Below, piece after piece: positions 36,752 through 48,646 of a stretch of DNA of 64,000 bases. The notes beneath the pieces were generated by a model. That model worked only from the letters and a program-made list of their open reading frames with translations. It searched no databases and was not told the origin of the DNA. The position numbers and the translations under genes were made by a program. Source of the DNA: Rhodamnia argentea (Eukaryota; Streptophyta; Magnoliopsida; Myrtales; Myrtaceae); assembly GCF_020921035.1 (NCBI RefSeq), contig NC_063157.1, positions 22,089,015 through 22,153,014 on the forward strand. The letters run 5' to 3'. Every line of letters starts with the position of its first letter. Position 1 is the stretch's first letter.

Positions 36752-37971
36752 ATGGAGGGGAAGGAAGAGGACGTTAGGGAGGGAGCCAACAAGTTCCCGG
36801 AGAGGCAGCCGATCGGGACGGCGGCCCAGGTCCCGGACGAGCGGGACTACGCCGAGCCCCCGCCGGCGCCGCTCTTCGAGCCGTCGGAGCTGAGCTCGTG
36901 GTCCTTCTACCGGGCGGGGATCGCCGAGTTCATGGCCACGTTCCTGTTCCTGTACATCACCATCCTGACCGTGATGGGCGTGTTGAAATCCGACACCAAG
37001 TGCAAGTCGGTCGGAATTCAGGGTATCGCGTGGGCATTCGGAGGCATGATCTTCGCTCTCGTCTACTGTACCGCCGGTATCTCAGGTAATGCGTTTAGGC
37101 TCCTGTAATCTCGTTTTCCTTTTCTCTGTCTTTTGTCCTGCACAAATATTCACTTTCTATGATCGAGCAAGTACCATGTACGTTCGTATGTTGTTAGTGA
37201 TGATATTTGGTTATCTATGGACATCTAGGTGGTCACATAAACCCGGCGGTGACGTTCGGGTTGTTTCTGGCGAGGAAGCTGTCCCTGACGAGGGCGATCT
37301 TCTACATGGTGATGCAGTGTCTGGGCGCGATATGCGGCGCCGGCGTGGTGAAAGGGTTCGAAAACGCCAGCACCTTCGAGAGACTCAACGGCGGCGCCAA
37401 CTTCGTAAACCCCGGCTACACCAAAGGCGACGGCCTCGGGGCTGAGATCATCGGCACCTTCCTGCTCGTGTACACCGTCTTCTCCGCCACCGACGCTAAG
37501 CGCAGTGCCAGAGACTCTCACGTCCCTGTAAGCTTCCCCTCTCTCCCGCTCCTAAGAGTTTAAGCGCCCCTTTCAGTTTATCACCAAGCGGCGGAAATAT
37601 GATGTCGGATTTATCGCTTCGGGCGTGCGCTTGTGCAGATACTGGCCCCGCTGCCGATCGGGTTCGCGGTGTTCCTGGTGCACCTGGCCACGATCCCCAT
37701 CACCGGGACCGGCATCAACCCGGCCAGGAGCCTCGGCGCGGCCATCATCTTCAACAAAGACCGAGGCTGGGACGATCACGTGAGTGTCACGTGCTTGAGC
37801 TACAACGCACGCTAGGTCCCCCTCCTCTTTCCTTAAGAGCGCTGACAGTGGTTTTGGTGTCCTTTTGTTTGGGTGCAGTGGATTTTCTGGGTGGGGCCGT
37901 TCATCGGTGCGGCACTGGCCGCCCTCTACCATCAAGTGGTGATCAGGGCCATCCCTTTCAAGGCCAGGTGA
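36752..37971 (+). CDS. PIP1: Plasma membrane aquaporin, PIP1 type
   Basis: Water channel of the plasma membrane; PIP1 proteins often need PIP2 partners to reach it. Four exons (36752-37085, 37229-37527, 37639-37779, 37879-37971), GT-AG, 288 aa, which is the usual PIP1 length and exon layout. The start MEGKEEDVR and the short C-terminus ending AIPFKAR are typical of PIP1. Six hydrophobic helices are visible. The two NPA motifs are at 116-118 ([11 protein letters not shown]) and 238-240 ([11 protein letters not shown]). The selectivity-filter residues H226, T235 and R241 are the water-selective PIP set. No defect was seen. Its 3' flank recurs at 51380-52260, so the tandem duplication to the right began just inside this gene's 3' untranslated region. 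Confidence 0.96.
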
Positions 37972-38948
37972 TTGCGCTGAATCGTGGCCGTTGATTCCGG
38001 CGTCAAGGTGGGGGGAACCTCTTAAGATGATGATAAAAAGTTTGGGCGGGTCCTACTTCTTTTGTGGGTTTTGCCTGTGTGTGTCTGCCATGTGTTTGTG
38101 TAATGTTCAGAATGGCTTGTTTGTTTTTTTTTATTTATTCAAAAGGCTTCTTCTTTTGCTTTCGACTTTAGCCAGAGGAGTGGGCCCCGATGACCTGTGG
38201 AAAGGGTGGGGGCCAATCTGACGTTGGTGTCTGTATTATATTTGTGTTGTTGTTATCGTGAAGGTGATCTGTCGAATCAAAAATAAATCCAGAAAAAAAA
38301 AATGAGAAAAAAAAAATTGGAAGAAGAAGATATTCGCTCATCTCCACCAAGTCCGTCTTCAAGCACCTTTGATTGATTCCATCTTTCGGTTTGATTTTGT
38401 TGGCTTCTGTGATGTTGATTGCAAAATAATGGCGCGGATGAAATGACGGGCATGCTTATCTGCTTTCCACTTTGCCTTTTTTTTTTTAAAGCATCTTCGC
38501 TTTGTATATTCTCGTATTGAGAGGTCATTTCACGGTATTAATTATATGAGTTTCGCTGCCCCAAATTTAAAGTTGCTCACCGCTCTCAGAAGCAGTAAAC
38601 ATGCCACGTCTTCGCTAATGATGATCGTCGCATTGAAATTAGAGTTGGATGTACGAGCGGGAACAAACGCTTGGTGTTCATCCATAATTTAACAAAACGC
38701 GAACCAATGCTTGGTGTTCGAACAAACCCTAACTAGTTGGTTCCGGGCCGAAAGAGTGAATCAGATGACTCTTTCCTCTCCGTTTGTTTGCACTATGGGC
38801 TCAATGGGCCCTCGACCGTGGTCTGTCAGGCCTACGACAGACGAACCGAACGCCTTGCAACGACAGTGGCAGCAACCCCCGATCGAACCCTCCAGCACCC
38901 ACCCCCCACCCCCTTTCTTGTACACTATAATTAGTAAGGAAATATACT
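37972..38948 (+). other. PIP1 3' untranslated region and flank (parent of the duplicated copy)
   Basis: From about 38006 onwards nearly every base recurs at 51380 onwards. Polyadenylation probably falls in the AT-rich stretch near 38230-38320. No other gene seen. Confidence 0.5.
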
Positions 38949-39125
38949 GAAAGTCTTAAAATTTATTAAAAAAAAGTGCAATTGAGTTCTAAAATTATCA
39001 AAAAGTACAATCGAGCCCTAAAATTTTTAGGACTCGTTACACTTTCTGATAAGTTTTAAGATTTAATTGTATTTTTTAAAGTTTTAATACACAATTGCAC
39101 TTCCCTAATAAATTTTAGGACTTTC
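38949..39125. mobile_element. Small palindromic foldback element
   Basis: gaaagtcttaaaatttatta at the left is the inverse of the right end taataaattttaggactttc; both arms also carry gtgcaattg / caattgcac. About 177 bp. A partial copy lies at about 52262-52345 in block 2. Confidence 0.65.
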
Positions 39126-39404
39126 AACGCACTTATCTAAAAATATAACGAATCTCTCCTTGTTTCTCCTTGTTGGGCTCTTTCCTTATCGTAATGCTTA
39201 AAATAGTCTTTATTACTTATTAAGTCCTGAGTAATTTCATCAAATGGGTGGGTCACGTCGGGTTTGAATCGAGTAGCAAAAGATCTGGCCTACATAAATT
39301 TATTGGGCCTATTTTGATCTATTTACATCAATGCATATCTAGTTAACAACTTGGAATGGGATCCTTTTAAATAACACTTGGAAAGCTTCCACACGACGTC
39401 ATCA

Positions 39405-41564
39405 CTAGAGCCATGGGACATGCTTTTTGAGCACAACAATTGTGCTGACTCCCATCCTCCTTTCATTGGCCATATCGTCGCCTAGGATAACGGGAAGCTT
39501 CTCGCCATAGAGCTTGTCCATGACCTCCTCGCCGAGATGGTGCGAGATGATGGAACCGGTGTAGGATCTAGCATGTTTGGCCATCTTCCTTCCTCTGCTA
39601 CGAGGATCCTCGCCCGGCGTGGTTTCTCCGGCGTCGACCTCGATCATCTCCATGTGTTCGATCCGGAAGGACCCTTCTTCATCGACTATGCCTTGAACTT
39701 CCTCTGAAGATGCGGTGTAGTATGGCACGTTTAATGTGTCTAGTTTCTCTTCCTCGATGAACCCCTGAAACAAAGGTTCGGACGACGGAAAGATTGAAAT
39801 GCGAGAGTGAAAATCGTTTCCCCATGAGGTGCACCTTGAACTACGATGAGTCTAATGTACCTATCGAATGAGCATTTTTTTTTTTTAACTCTAGCACAAT
39901 TAATCTTATATCTGATTAATAACTGAAAAGCCAAACAAAGATTACTTACCTCTAAAACCAAATCGGCAATTGCTTCTCCAAGTTTCACCCAAATGTCAAG
40001 GCTGTCTAGGCTCGAAAAGTTCTCATCTTTCCTCCCGTGAAGTACTAACATGAGGCGACCGTCATCGACCATCTCTTCGCTGCGGGACTTAAAAAATGCC
40101 GATAGATCTGCTCGGAACTGAGCCAAGTATGCCTCCTTCACCATGCTGGGCTGGTCTTTGAGATGAAGATCTGTCCCTTGTTCAACGGGAGGCCTTCTTC
40201 GCTCGTGAGACTCGGTGCCTTTCATTTGCTTAACTTCCAAGTTAATGCAAGGATTAAGATTGGCATCCATCGTGATTATGCTGTGCTTTACAGCTCTATT
40301 TTGAGTATGTATACATTGGCGAGATTCGAACCCAAGTCCTGTTCTACTAAATTACAGAGAAACTAACTTTTCCAATTCCCTAATCACGAAAAAAAAACTC
40401 GGTGGAAAATCGAGAAAGAACGTGGAAACAGGAAGAAAAACGAACATACCAACGTCCATTGATGAATATGACGAATTCGGATGCGTAGCATAGAATGATC
40501 GGCTAAAACGGGATGCTATTAGCCAGTCCCCTCTACAAGGGATAGTGTGTATTCTCACTGTTAATGTACTTTCCTAAGGTACATCTAAAACTAACAAGAA
40601 AACTGACGTAGTGCATTCTAAGCTGTGTACTAAAACTGACGAGAAAACTGACATAATACATTCTAAAACTATATACTAAAATTGACGACAAGACGATTAT
40701 TATACGACTCATTTAAAAATTGCCGTTTGTCCCTTTCGGATAATTGTCTCCCATCAAGACGATTATTGGGTGAGACGGTTATCACGTAAAATTAATATGC
40801 GTTATATTACACTAATGAAATTAAATTTTAACTGAAGGTGGGATCTTGTTATTAACATTATAATAAGTCCATCAACTTAAAAACTGTTGAAAACTTATAA
40901 CAAAATCGATCGAATACAATATGATGCATCTCTCGCAGTGATGATCATATATGTGCAATCGGACTTACCCGAGACAGCCAATGGACGCTGTAGGAGGAAT
41001 AAGCGAGGTGCAAGCGGTTTCTAGGGAAGAGTCTTCCATGGAAAGAACCCGGAGCTCCCATTATGAATCACGACAAGCTTTCGTAGCTTCGCGCGAAGTT
41101 GGACAAGCTTTTGAACAGTGTGTTGAAATCGTTTCCTGGAAGATCGTTAAGATAAAATTGGAATTCGGGCGTCGGGCTGTTCGAGCGCGCGCACTTCTTC
41201 TGTACACTCTCTACAACGGCCGACATGAAAGTTGCCACGCTAGGACCCGAAGCGCAGCCCAAGTCGGCCACATTTAGAAGGTGGCACGGGAGGAAACCTT
41301 CCTCCAGCAGAGAATCAACCGCGCTCGTTGTCGCGGGCTTCGTTACTGACGTAACCTTTTGCCGTAGTGCAAGAAACGAATTCATTCTCATAAACCAACC
41401 CGATCCCGTAGTTTTAGACCGATCACGCGATTGGCGACCGGTCATGCCGATTCATCTAAGAAAGGGGGTATAAGTTGAATGAAACGAACCGTGTAGGTGG
41501 AGGTCCGAGCGTAGCTATCTTCGCCGTCTCCTCTTCTCATGAAGAGAACTTCTTTCACGTCCAT
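39405..41564 (-). pseudogene. SABATH carboxyl methyltransferase pseudogene, copy A
   Basis: SABATH enzymes transfer a methyl group from S-adenosylmethionine to small acids such as salicylate, benzoate or jasmonate, or to purine alkaloids. Four exons can be traced: 41490-41564 (MDVKEVLFMRRGDGEDSYA), 40969-41361 (with [12 protein letters not shown], the SAM-binding motif, and [12 protein letters not shown]), 39950-40218 and 39405-39764 ([16 protein letters not shown]). Three faults are seen. The acceptor before exon 2 reads cgg where its sisters have cag. A TGA at 41068-41070 replaces the Cys codon of ESLSCF. One G is missing near 40151 (gctgggctgg against gctggggctgg). It would be 365 aa if whole. 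The upstream flank holds LTR elements. Confidence 0.87.
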
Positions 41565-41859
41565 GGCGATTCCACGGGAAGTAAGCGTTGTGACGGTAAG
41601 CCCACCCTCTTCCCGCTGATCCCGCACCGTCGTTGCTTGAGAATATGCACCGGCACTTCCATTTCAGAAGGGAGAAGAAGAGGGGGGCTATCAAGAACAC
41701 TCGGGATTTCCTTCTTCCACCAACCGCCCAAGATTCTTTTTCCAAAGAACAAGAGCCACAAGTTATTATCATTTTTCTTTTTGGAAGATGTTGGCTTTGA
41801 CCGGATATAACATAGAAAATTGAAAGACCCCAAATCCAAATTCCATTCGCGTCACTAAT

Positions 41860-42050
41860 TATTGGAGTTATCCCACATCGATTGTGGAATGAGTTGGTGG
41901 TCGGTTTATAAATATGAGAAAAAATCTTATCATTTGAATTAGCTTTTGAGATGAGAGAGGCCCAATGCCACCCAATGCTGGCATCAGAGCCCGGGTTATG
42001 AACTAGCTTTTGAGATGAGGGAGAGATACCCAATGTCATCCAACACTGGT
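41860..42050 (+). mobile_element. TRIM-type LTR element remnant, block 1
   Basis: Begins ttattggagttatcccacat right after ctaat, and has a tRNA-Met primer site (ggcatcagagcccgggtta). Its partner at 57757-58038 is better preserved. This one is incomplete and was further split by the Ty1/copia element. Confidence 0.6.
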
Positions 42051-42055
42051 ATCGG

Positions 42056-42360
42056 TGTTGAGTCACGTGGACCATGTTTATTTATCTTATTATTTTATTT
42101 TAGTAGAATGATCGGTTGTTTAGTGTCCTAGTTATTAGGAGTTTGTTTTAGTGGTGCTGAACATGGCTTTGTGTTTTACCAAGTCAATAGGAGGTTTCTG
42201 CACAGTTCTTGTTTTTGAGGAGTTAGTGGATGCACTTTCTTTATTAACCGTTGGGTATGAGCTCTTTAAATGGAGCATCTGTTGTAAGTTTTTTTTGAGT
42301 AGTAAGGAATAAACGTACTCCATTGCATATTGTTAGTATCCTTTTTCTAATACCGTAACA
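42056..42360 (+). repeat. 5' LTR of the Ty1/copia element
   Basis: Begins TGTTGAGTCACGTGG and ends TAACA; contains tctttaaatgg as a possible TATA-like start signal. 305 bp. Confidence 0.93.
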
Positions 42361-42407
42361 GTGGTATCAGAGCCGGGTTGTGAGAAGAGAGCAGCAGCAA
42401 CTTTTCA

Positions 42408-45400
42408 ATGGCCACAGATAATTTCGTTCAGCCGGCTATCCCTCGCTTTGATGGTTACTATGATCATTGGAGCATGCTGATGGAGAATTTCCTGCGGTCC
42501 AAAGAGTAGCGGCATGTCGTTGATTCTGGAGTAGCGGAACCGGCGGCTGGAGTAGTGTTGACGGATACACAAAGAGCCGACTTAGATGCATTGAAGCTAA
42601 AGGATCTCAAAGCCAAAAACTACCTTTTTCAAGCTATCGATCGATCAACCTTGGAGACAATTCTTTGCAAAGACACCTCCAAGCATATTTGGGATGCAAT
42701 GAAGAAAAAGTATCAAGGGAACGCGAAGGCGAAGCGCGTGCAACTTCAAGGTCTTCGGACGGAATTTGAGAATTTACGCATGAAGACCGGTGAATCCGTT
42801 GCTGATTACTTATCAAGAACAATGACGATCACTAACAAAATGCGGATCCATGGCGAGAAGATGGGGGACGTCACCATCATCGAGAAGATTCTTCGATCAA
42901 TGACACCGAAATTTAATTTCGTTGTTTGTTCTATAGAAGAATCTAAAGATATTGATGAACTTTCAATTGATGAGTTGCAGAGTTCTTTCTTTGGTTCATG
43001 AGCAAAAAATTGTCCAGCAAGATAAAGAGGAACAAGCATTAAAGGCAGTATCCAATCCAAAGGGTCCCGATCGTGGGAAAGGGAGATGGAAGGATAAAGA
43101 TTTGCACCAGAAATCAAATGAGGATCATGCTACTGATTCCAAATGGAAAGCGAAAGGCCGTGACAACAACTATTCAAATGGCAACAAATCGAAGTCCGTA
43201 GACAAGTCAAATGTTGAATGTTATAGATGTCACGGGTATGGCCATTACAAGTTTGAATGTAGAACCAATCTCAACAAAAATCGTGGTGCAAAATCAAATT
43301 TTGCAGAGAAAGTAGAAGAAGTTTCGCTTTTGATGGCCTGTCATGCAAAAGAAGATGTTCATCACAATTTGTGGTATTTAGATACCGGCTGCAGAAATCA
43401 CATGTGTGGGGATAAGTCCGTATTTTCAGACTTGGATGAATCATTCCGTAACACTGTGACGTTTGGCGACAAATCTGTAGTTTCTGTCATGGGCAAAGGC
43501 AACGTTAAGATCCACACCAAGGAGAACTCTACTCAGATTATTTCTAACGTTTACTTTGTTCCAGATTTGAAAACCAACTTGCTTAGCATTGGTCGGTTAA
43601 AAGAGAAGGGATATGAGATCTCTATCAAGGATGGAGTTTGTCGCATTCAAGATGAAAAGTTGGGCTTAATTGCTCAAGTCAACATGACAACAAACCGGAT
43701 GTTTCCACTATATCTCGATAACACCACCCAATGGTGTTTCTCTGCGAGATTGAAGGACGAAGCCTGGTTGTGGCATTTTCGCTATGGACATCTGAATTTT
43801 GGTGGTCTAAAAACGCTGCAACAAAAGAATATGGTGACTGGTCTTCCGCAAATTCAAAGCCCTTCTCAAGTTTGTGAAGAGTGTGTTGTTGGCAAACAAC
43901 ATCGAGACCCGTTTCCGAAAGAAAAAACATGTAGAGCAAAGAAGGTGTTGGAACCGATTCATTCGGACTTATGCGGACCCATTAATCCAACATCAAACGG
44001 TGGTAAACGTTATTTTATAACGTTCATTGATGATTACATCCGGAAAACTTGGGTTTATTTTTTGCGGGAGAAGTCTGGAGCCTTTTTAGCTTTCAAAAAC
44101 TTCAAGGTATTAGTCGAAAAAGAAACAGGCATACTTATAAAGACTCTTCGCAGCGATCGTGGTGGAGAATATAACTCACAAGAATTCATAAATTTTTGTG
44201 AGACTCATGGAATTCAAAAACAGCTCACAACGGCCTATACGCCGCAGCAGAATGGCGTTGCAGAGAGGAAGAATCGCATGATCGTGAACATGGTACGAAC
44301 CATTTTGGCAAGAAGCGGTGTCCCAAGAAGTTTTTGGCCCGAAGCTGTCAATTGGAGCATTTATGTATTGAACAGAAGCCCTACACTTGCTGTTCAAAAC
44401 ATGACGCCTGAAGAAGCTTGGAGTGGACGCAAACCAAGTGTCGAGCATTTCAGAATCTTCGGTTGCATAGCATTTGCCCACATTCCAGATCAGAAGAGGA
44501 GCAAGCTTGATGACAAAGGTGAAAAATGTATTTTTCTTGGTGTTAGTGAGCAGTCAAAAGCATACAAATTGTACAATCCTATCACCAAGAAAATTGTCAT
44601 CGGTCGTGACGTGATTTTTGATGAAGAGTGGTTCTGGATTTGGGATGAAAAGAATGTTGAACAACAAATACAAGCTGATTTTGATGGAGAAAATGGAGAA
44701 AAAATGCAGCAGCCTTTGGAGAATGCACAACCTGTAGAAAATGAGCATCAACCAGCTATCAATGAACGTATTTCAGCCTCTGAAAAAGAAGATGAGCAAC
44801 GACTCCGACGAGTTAGAAAAAGGCCTGCATGGATGACTGATTATGAGGTAACCGGGATTGACCAAACCGAAGACCCCTTTACTCATTTTGCTTTATTTTC
44901 AGATTGCGATCCAATGGCTTTCAAAGATGCCGTTAAAGAACCAAAATGGCGGAAGGCGATGGATGTTGAAATTGCAGCCATTGAAAGAAATAATACTTGG
45001 GAGTTGACAGAACTTCCAAAAGGGCAAAAGACCATTGGCGTGAAGTGGGTGTACAAGACGAAGCTGAAGGAGAATGGTGAAGTTGATAAGTATAAAGCTC
45101 GATTAGTTGCAAAAGGCTACAAGCAAGAGTTCGGCATTGACTACAAAGAAGTTTTCGCTCCAGTTGCCCGACATGACACAATCAGATTGGTGATTGCATT
45201 GGCGGCGCAAAACTCATGGCCTATCTTCCATTTGGACGTGAAATTGGCATTTTTACATGGCGACTTGGAAGAGCAGGTATTTATTGATCAACCTCCTGGT
45301 TATGTGAAGTTTGGAAGTGAGCACAAGGTGTATAAACTAAACAAGGCTTTATATGGACTAAAACAAGCTCCAAGGGCTTGGTATAATCGTATAGAGGCCT

Positions 45401-46440
45401 ATTTTCTGAAGGAAGGTCTTCACAAGTGTCCATATGAGCATACACTTTTTGTCAAAATTGGAGATGGAGGGAAGATGCTTATTGTTTGCTTATATGTGGA
45501 TGATTTGATCTATACTGGAAATGATAGAGCCATGTTTGAAAAATTTAAGCAGTCTATGATGCTTGAATTTGATATGTCTGATCTTGGAAAGATGCACTAT
45601 TTTCTTGGGATAGAAGTTGTTCAATTTGCTGGTGGAATTTTTATTTCACAAAGAAAATATGTGCAAGACATTTTAGACAGGTTCCAAATGAAGGATTGTA
45701 ATCCTTCTAGCACACCAACCGAGGTGGGTTTGAAGTTAGTGAAAGATTCTGAAGGAAAGAAGGTTGACAGCACTATGTACAAGCAAATTGTGGGAAGCTT
45801 GATGTATTTAACTGCAACAAGGCCAAATATAATGTACTCTGTGAGTCTTATAAGTAGGTACATGGAGAATCCTACTGAGATGCATCTCTTTGCTGCCAAG
45901 AGAATTTTTCGATACTTGCAAGGTACGACCGGCTTTGGACTGCTCTACAAGAAGGGAGAAAACTCAAGCTTGATGGGCTTCACTAACAGTGATTATGCTG
46001 GAGATCAAGATGATAGAAGGAGCACTTCCGGATATGTATTTATGTTGGGTTCGGGAGCTATCTCATGGTCATCAAAGAAGCAGCCGATTGTCACTTTATC
46101 AACCACTGAAGCTGAATTTGTTGCTGCAACCTCATGTGCTTGTCAAGCTATTTGGTTGGGGAAAATTCTTGAAGAACTTCATTTCAAGAGTCAAGGACCT
46201 ACTGCAATTTATTGTGACAATAGTTCAGCAATAAAGCTCTCCAAAAATCCTGTTTTACATGGAAGAAGCAAACATATAGATGTGAAGTTTCACTTCTTAA
46301 GGGATCTCACGAAGGAAGGAGTCATAGATCTCATCTACTATAGAAGTGAAGATCAGGTTGCTGATATCTTTACTAAATCCCTCAAGTTGGCTGCATTTCA
46401 AAAGTTGAGAAACCCGCTTGGTATTGACAAGTTGTATTAA
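42408..46440 (+). other. gag-pol region of the Ty1/copia element (fossil)
   Basis: Order of parts: UBN2-type gag, zinc knuckle CYRCHGYGHYKFEC, aspartic protease (LDTGCRNHMCG), integrase with H-H-C-C zinc site and GPINPTSNGG core, reverse transcriptase with YVDDLIYTG, and RNase H ending at NPLGIDKLY. The integrase-before-RT order defines copia. About one or two breaks in the gag part; the pol part reads open. Confidence 0.9.
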
Positions 46441-46477
46441 ACTGAATGTTGGCAAACTTTCGGTTTAAGGGGGGGAA

Positions 46478-46783
46478 TGTTGAGTCACGTGGACCATGTT
46501 TATTTATCTTATTATTTTGTTTTAGTAGAATGATCGGTTGTTTAGTGTCCTAGTTATTAGGAGTTTGTTTTAGTGGTGCTGAACATGGCTTTGTGTTTTA
46601 CCAAGTCAATAGGAGGTTTCTGCACGGTTGCTGTTTTTTAGGAGTTAGTGGATGCACTTTCTTTATTAACCGTTGGGTATGAGCTCTTTAAATGGAGAAT
46701 CTGTTGTAAGTTTTTTTTGAGTAGTAAGGAATAAACGTGCTCCATTGCATATTGTTAGTATCCTTTTTCTAATACTTGTAACA
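46478..46783 (+). repeat. 3' LTR of the Ty1/copia element
   Basis: About 97% identical to 42056-42360. 306 bp. Confidence 0.93.
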
Positions 46784-47235
46784 ATCGAACCCAGGTTATT
46801 AACAAGTCTTGACCCAATAGTCACACGGGAAAGATATGGGATCTTTCTACTCATCACCATTCATAAGGCGGCAAACTTTTTGGATTACCCAATCCACTAA
46901 AGTATCTTACCTAAATAAGATCGGTAAACTCTTGTTATTTTCTTAATTGCACGACGTTACCCTAAAGTATCGACGGGGAGAGATGGAGGCCGCTGTCGAT
47001 CCAAATGTTATTATTATGCTTCGAGAGGAAGTTTTCAAATTTTTACCCACCGATTGCTTTTAAATACTATCGAAGAATGGGAACTTACTTTCTTACAAAA
47101 AAAAAAAAAAGGCTGCGTAATTAATTGGCGAGTGAAAGAAGAAAAATGAAAAAAGGGTGTGGAGATGGGCAGCTGAATAAAAAAGGTGAAGGGTATGGGG
47201 CAGAGAATATTAGCAGGGCATGGGCGGGTTCGGTA

Positions 47236-47395
47236 TCGTGGTAAGGACCGACCAGGAGCGCTGCCCAAATCAGCCACCGATGGAGAAGCTTAGCACGGGG
47301 AAGAAACATTTCACGAGCAGAGACGCAATCTTTTGTTGTGATCGCGAGAAATGAATTCGCCCTGCTAAACCGACCCGATCTCATAGCTTCGATAA
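47236..47395 (-). pseudogene. SABATH exon-2 relic, block 1 (first)
   Basis: On the minus strand, gatcgggtcggttt, aattcatttctcgcgat, caaaagattgcgtct, gtttcttccc and gctgatttgggcagcgct align in order with the start of SABATH exon 2 in copies A-D, with internal losses and several indels. Nothing beyond the glycine-rich SAM motif remains. Confidence 0.65.
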
Positions 47396-47469
47396 ACATA
47401 TCGAACCAAAGTTTCAAATATAATCGAAAAAAACATTCGTATTACTTGAATTACCGTTGGCTATTGATC

Positions 47470-47680
47470 GATGCCGCCGGTCACTCTAGGGCCTAGCGCA
47501 CCGCTCAAAGCAGCCACACATAGATGCTTGCATGGGAACCGACCGTACTCCTATCATGAGCTTGGCTACGGATGCAATTCTTTGAAGCAACGAGGGAAAT
47601 CATGTCTAATTTATCTAGAAAATTCAACCACTATTAAACAAAGAAGCTGCAGTTAATTTCCTAGATTCGTATCCATAAAC
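47470..47680 (-). pseudogene. SABATH exon-2 relic, block 1 (second)
   Basis: A second, separate match to the intron 1/exon 2 start of copies B and D: ctaggaaattaactgcagcttctttg, agaattgcatccgtagccaagctc and gtgtggctgctttgagcgg. Heavily decayed. It shows that the array once had more genes. Confidence 0.55.
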
Positions 47681-47998
47681 CAACTTGATTTCGTACTTGA
47701 GAGAGAACATTGGACCACGTCATTTAATTTTCTTAGTAATGACCTAATCAGCAATTACTAGGCCGAATAATAAAAAAACTTGTCCAAATCCAATGTGCAC
47801 TTTGGGCTGAAGAGGCTCAAGGCCGTTTATGTCCGAACGCCTCGCATCCGCGGTGGCCACAGCCCCAGTAAAGCCCACGACCACCCCTCCCCTGCTTCTG
47901 TGATTGTGCCCATGGCCTTGTTAACAATAATTGATAAGGAAAATAAAATGGCTCTATTGATATTTCTCCTCGTTACAATCGAGATCACCTCACCCTTG

Positions 47999-48583
47999 AG
48001 ACAACCGTTCAAAAAGCACTCTTGTCAATTCAATTCTAAATCTTTTAATTATATTAGTTGAGTCTATCTGGCCAACTTTAGCCTGAAAATTACCGATGTG
48101 GATGACGGCCGTCTTACGTGACACGGTCAGTACTGACGTGAATAATTTTTAATAATAATTTTTTGATTTTTTTTATTAACTTTCATAATCTGTTCTTTTC
48201 TTTGTGTTTTTTTTCCCCTTACTACTGGGCAAGACCATCATGGTCGTAGGCGAGGTAGCCTTACTTAGATTTGGACAAGGGTCGCCAAGCCCATGCCTGT
48301 AGCCACACTAGTAAAAAAAAAAAGGTAAAAAAGAAAAGAAAAAAGAAAACATATATAAAAAACATTAAAACATTAAATACAATTAATAACTATTCACGTC
48401 AACGTCGATCGTGCCACGTAGGACAACCGACATCCATATCGGCGATTTTCGACTAAAATTGGCCGAATAGATTGAATTGTCAAAACGTAAAAATGCTTAA
48501 GACTTTATTAGCAAAATTTAAAAAAAGTTTAGTACTGAATTGACAAAAACATCAGCATGTTTACGATTTTTTGGACAATTTGC
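47999..48583. mobile_element. Mutator-like MITE (common family), copy 5
   Basis: Family block cacgtcaacgtcgatcgtgc with partner gatgacggccgtcttacgtg and T-rich and A-rich arms; right tip acgattttttggacaattt. It lies between the relics and SABATH B. The same insertion occurs in block 2 (59263-59843), so it predates the duplication. Confidence 0.65.
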
Positions 48584-48646
48584 CCCTCTCTCTCGCAAAC
48601 AAGGAATCACTTCAAATGACACTTGGTAATGGAGACCGACACTGAG

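Larger units (their letters stand above)
42056..46783 (+). mobile_element. Ty1/copia LTR retrotransposon, nearly whole
   Basis: 4.7 kb. LTRs 42056-42360 and 46478-46783, primer-binding site complementary to tRNA-Met (tggtatcagagccggg) directly after the left LTR, and polypurine tract (aagggggggaa) before the right LTR. The flanks atcgg and atcga are a near-perfect 5-bp target duplication. The two LTRs differ at roughly nine or ten of about 305 positions by eye (about 3%), so the insertion is young, on the order of one to a few million years depending on the rate used. It looks close to whole, with about one or two breaks, in the gag part. It lies inside an older TRIM element, upstream of SABATH copy A, and is absent from block 2. 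Confidence 0.93.

Noticed and set aside
40311-40345. tRNA B-box-like motif (ggttcgaatctcgcc, minus strand), also at about 56214-56248
   Set aside because: No A box or cloverleaf was found. The two sites are simply the same SABATH intron 2 in blocks 1 and 2.
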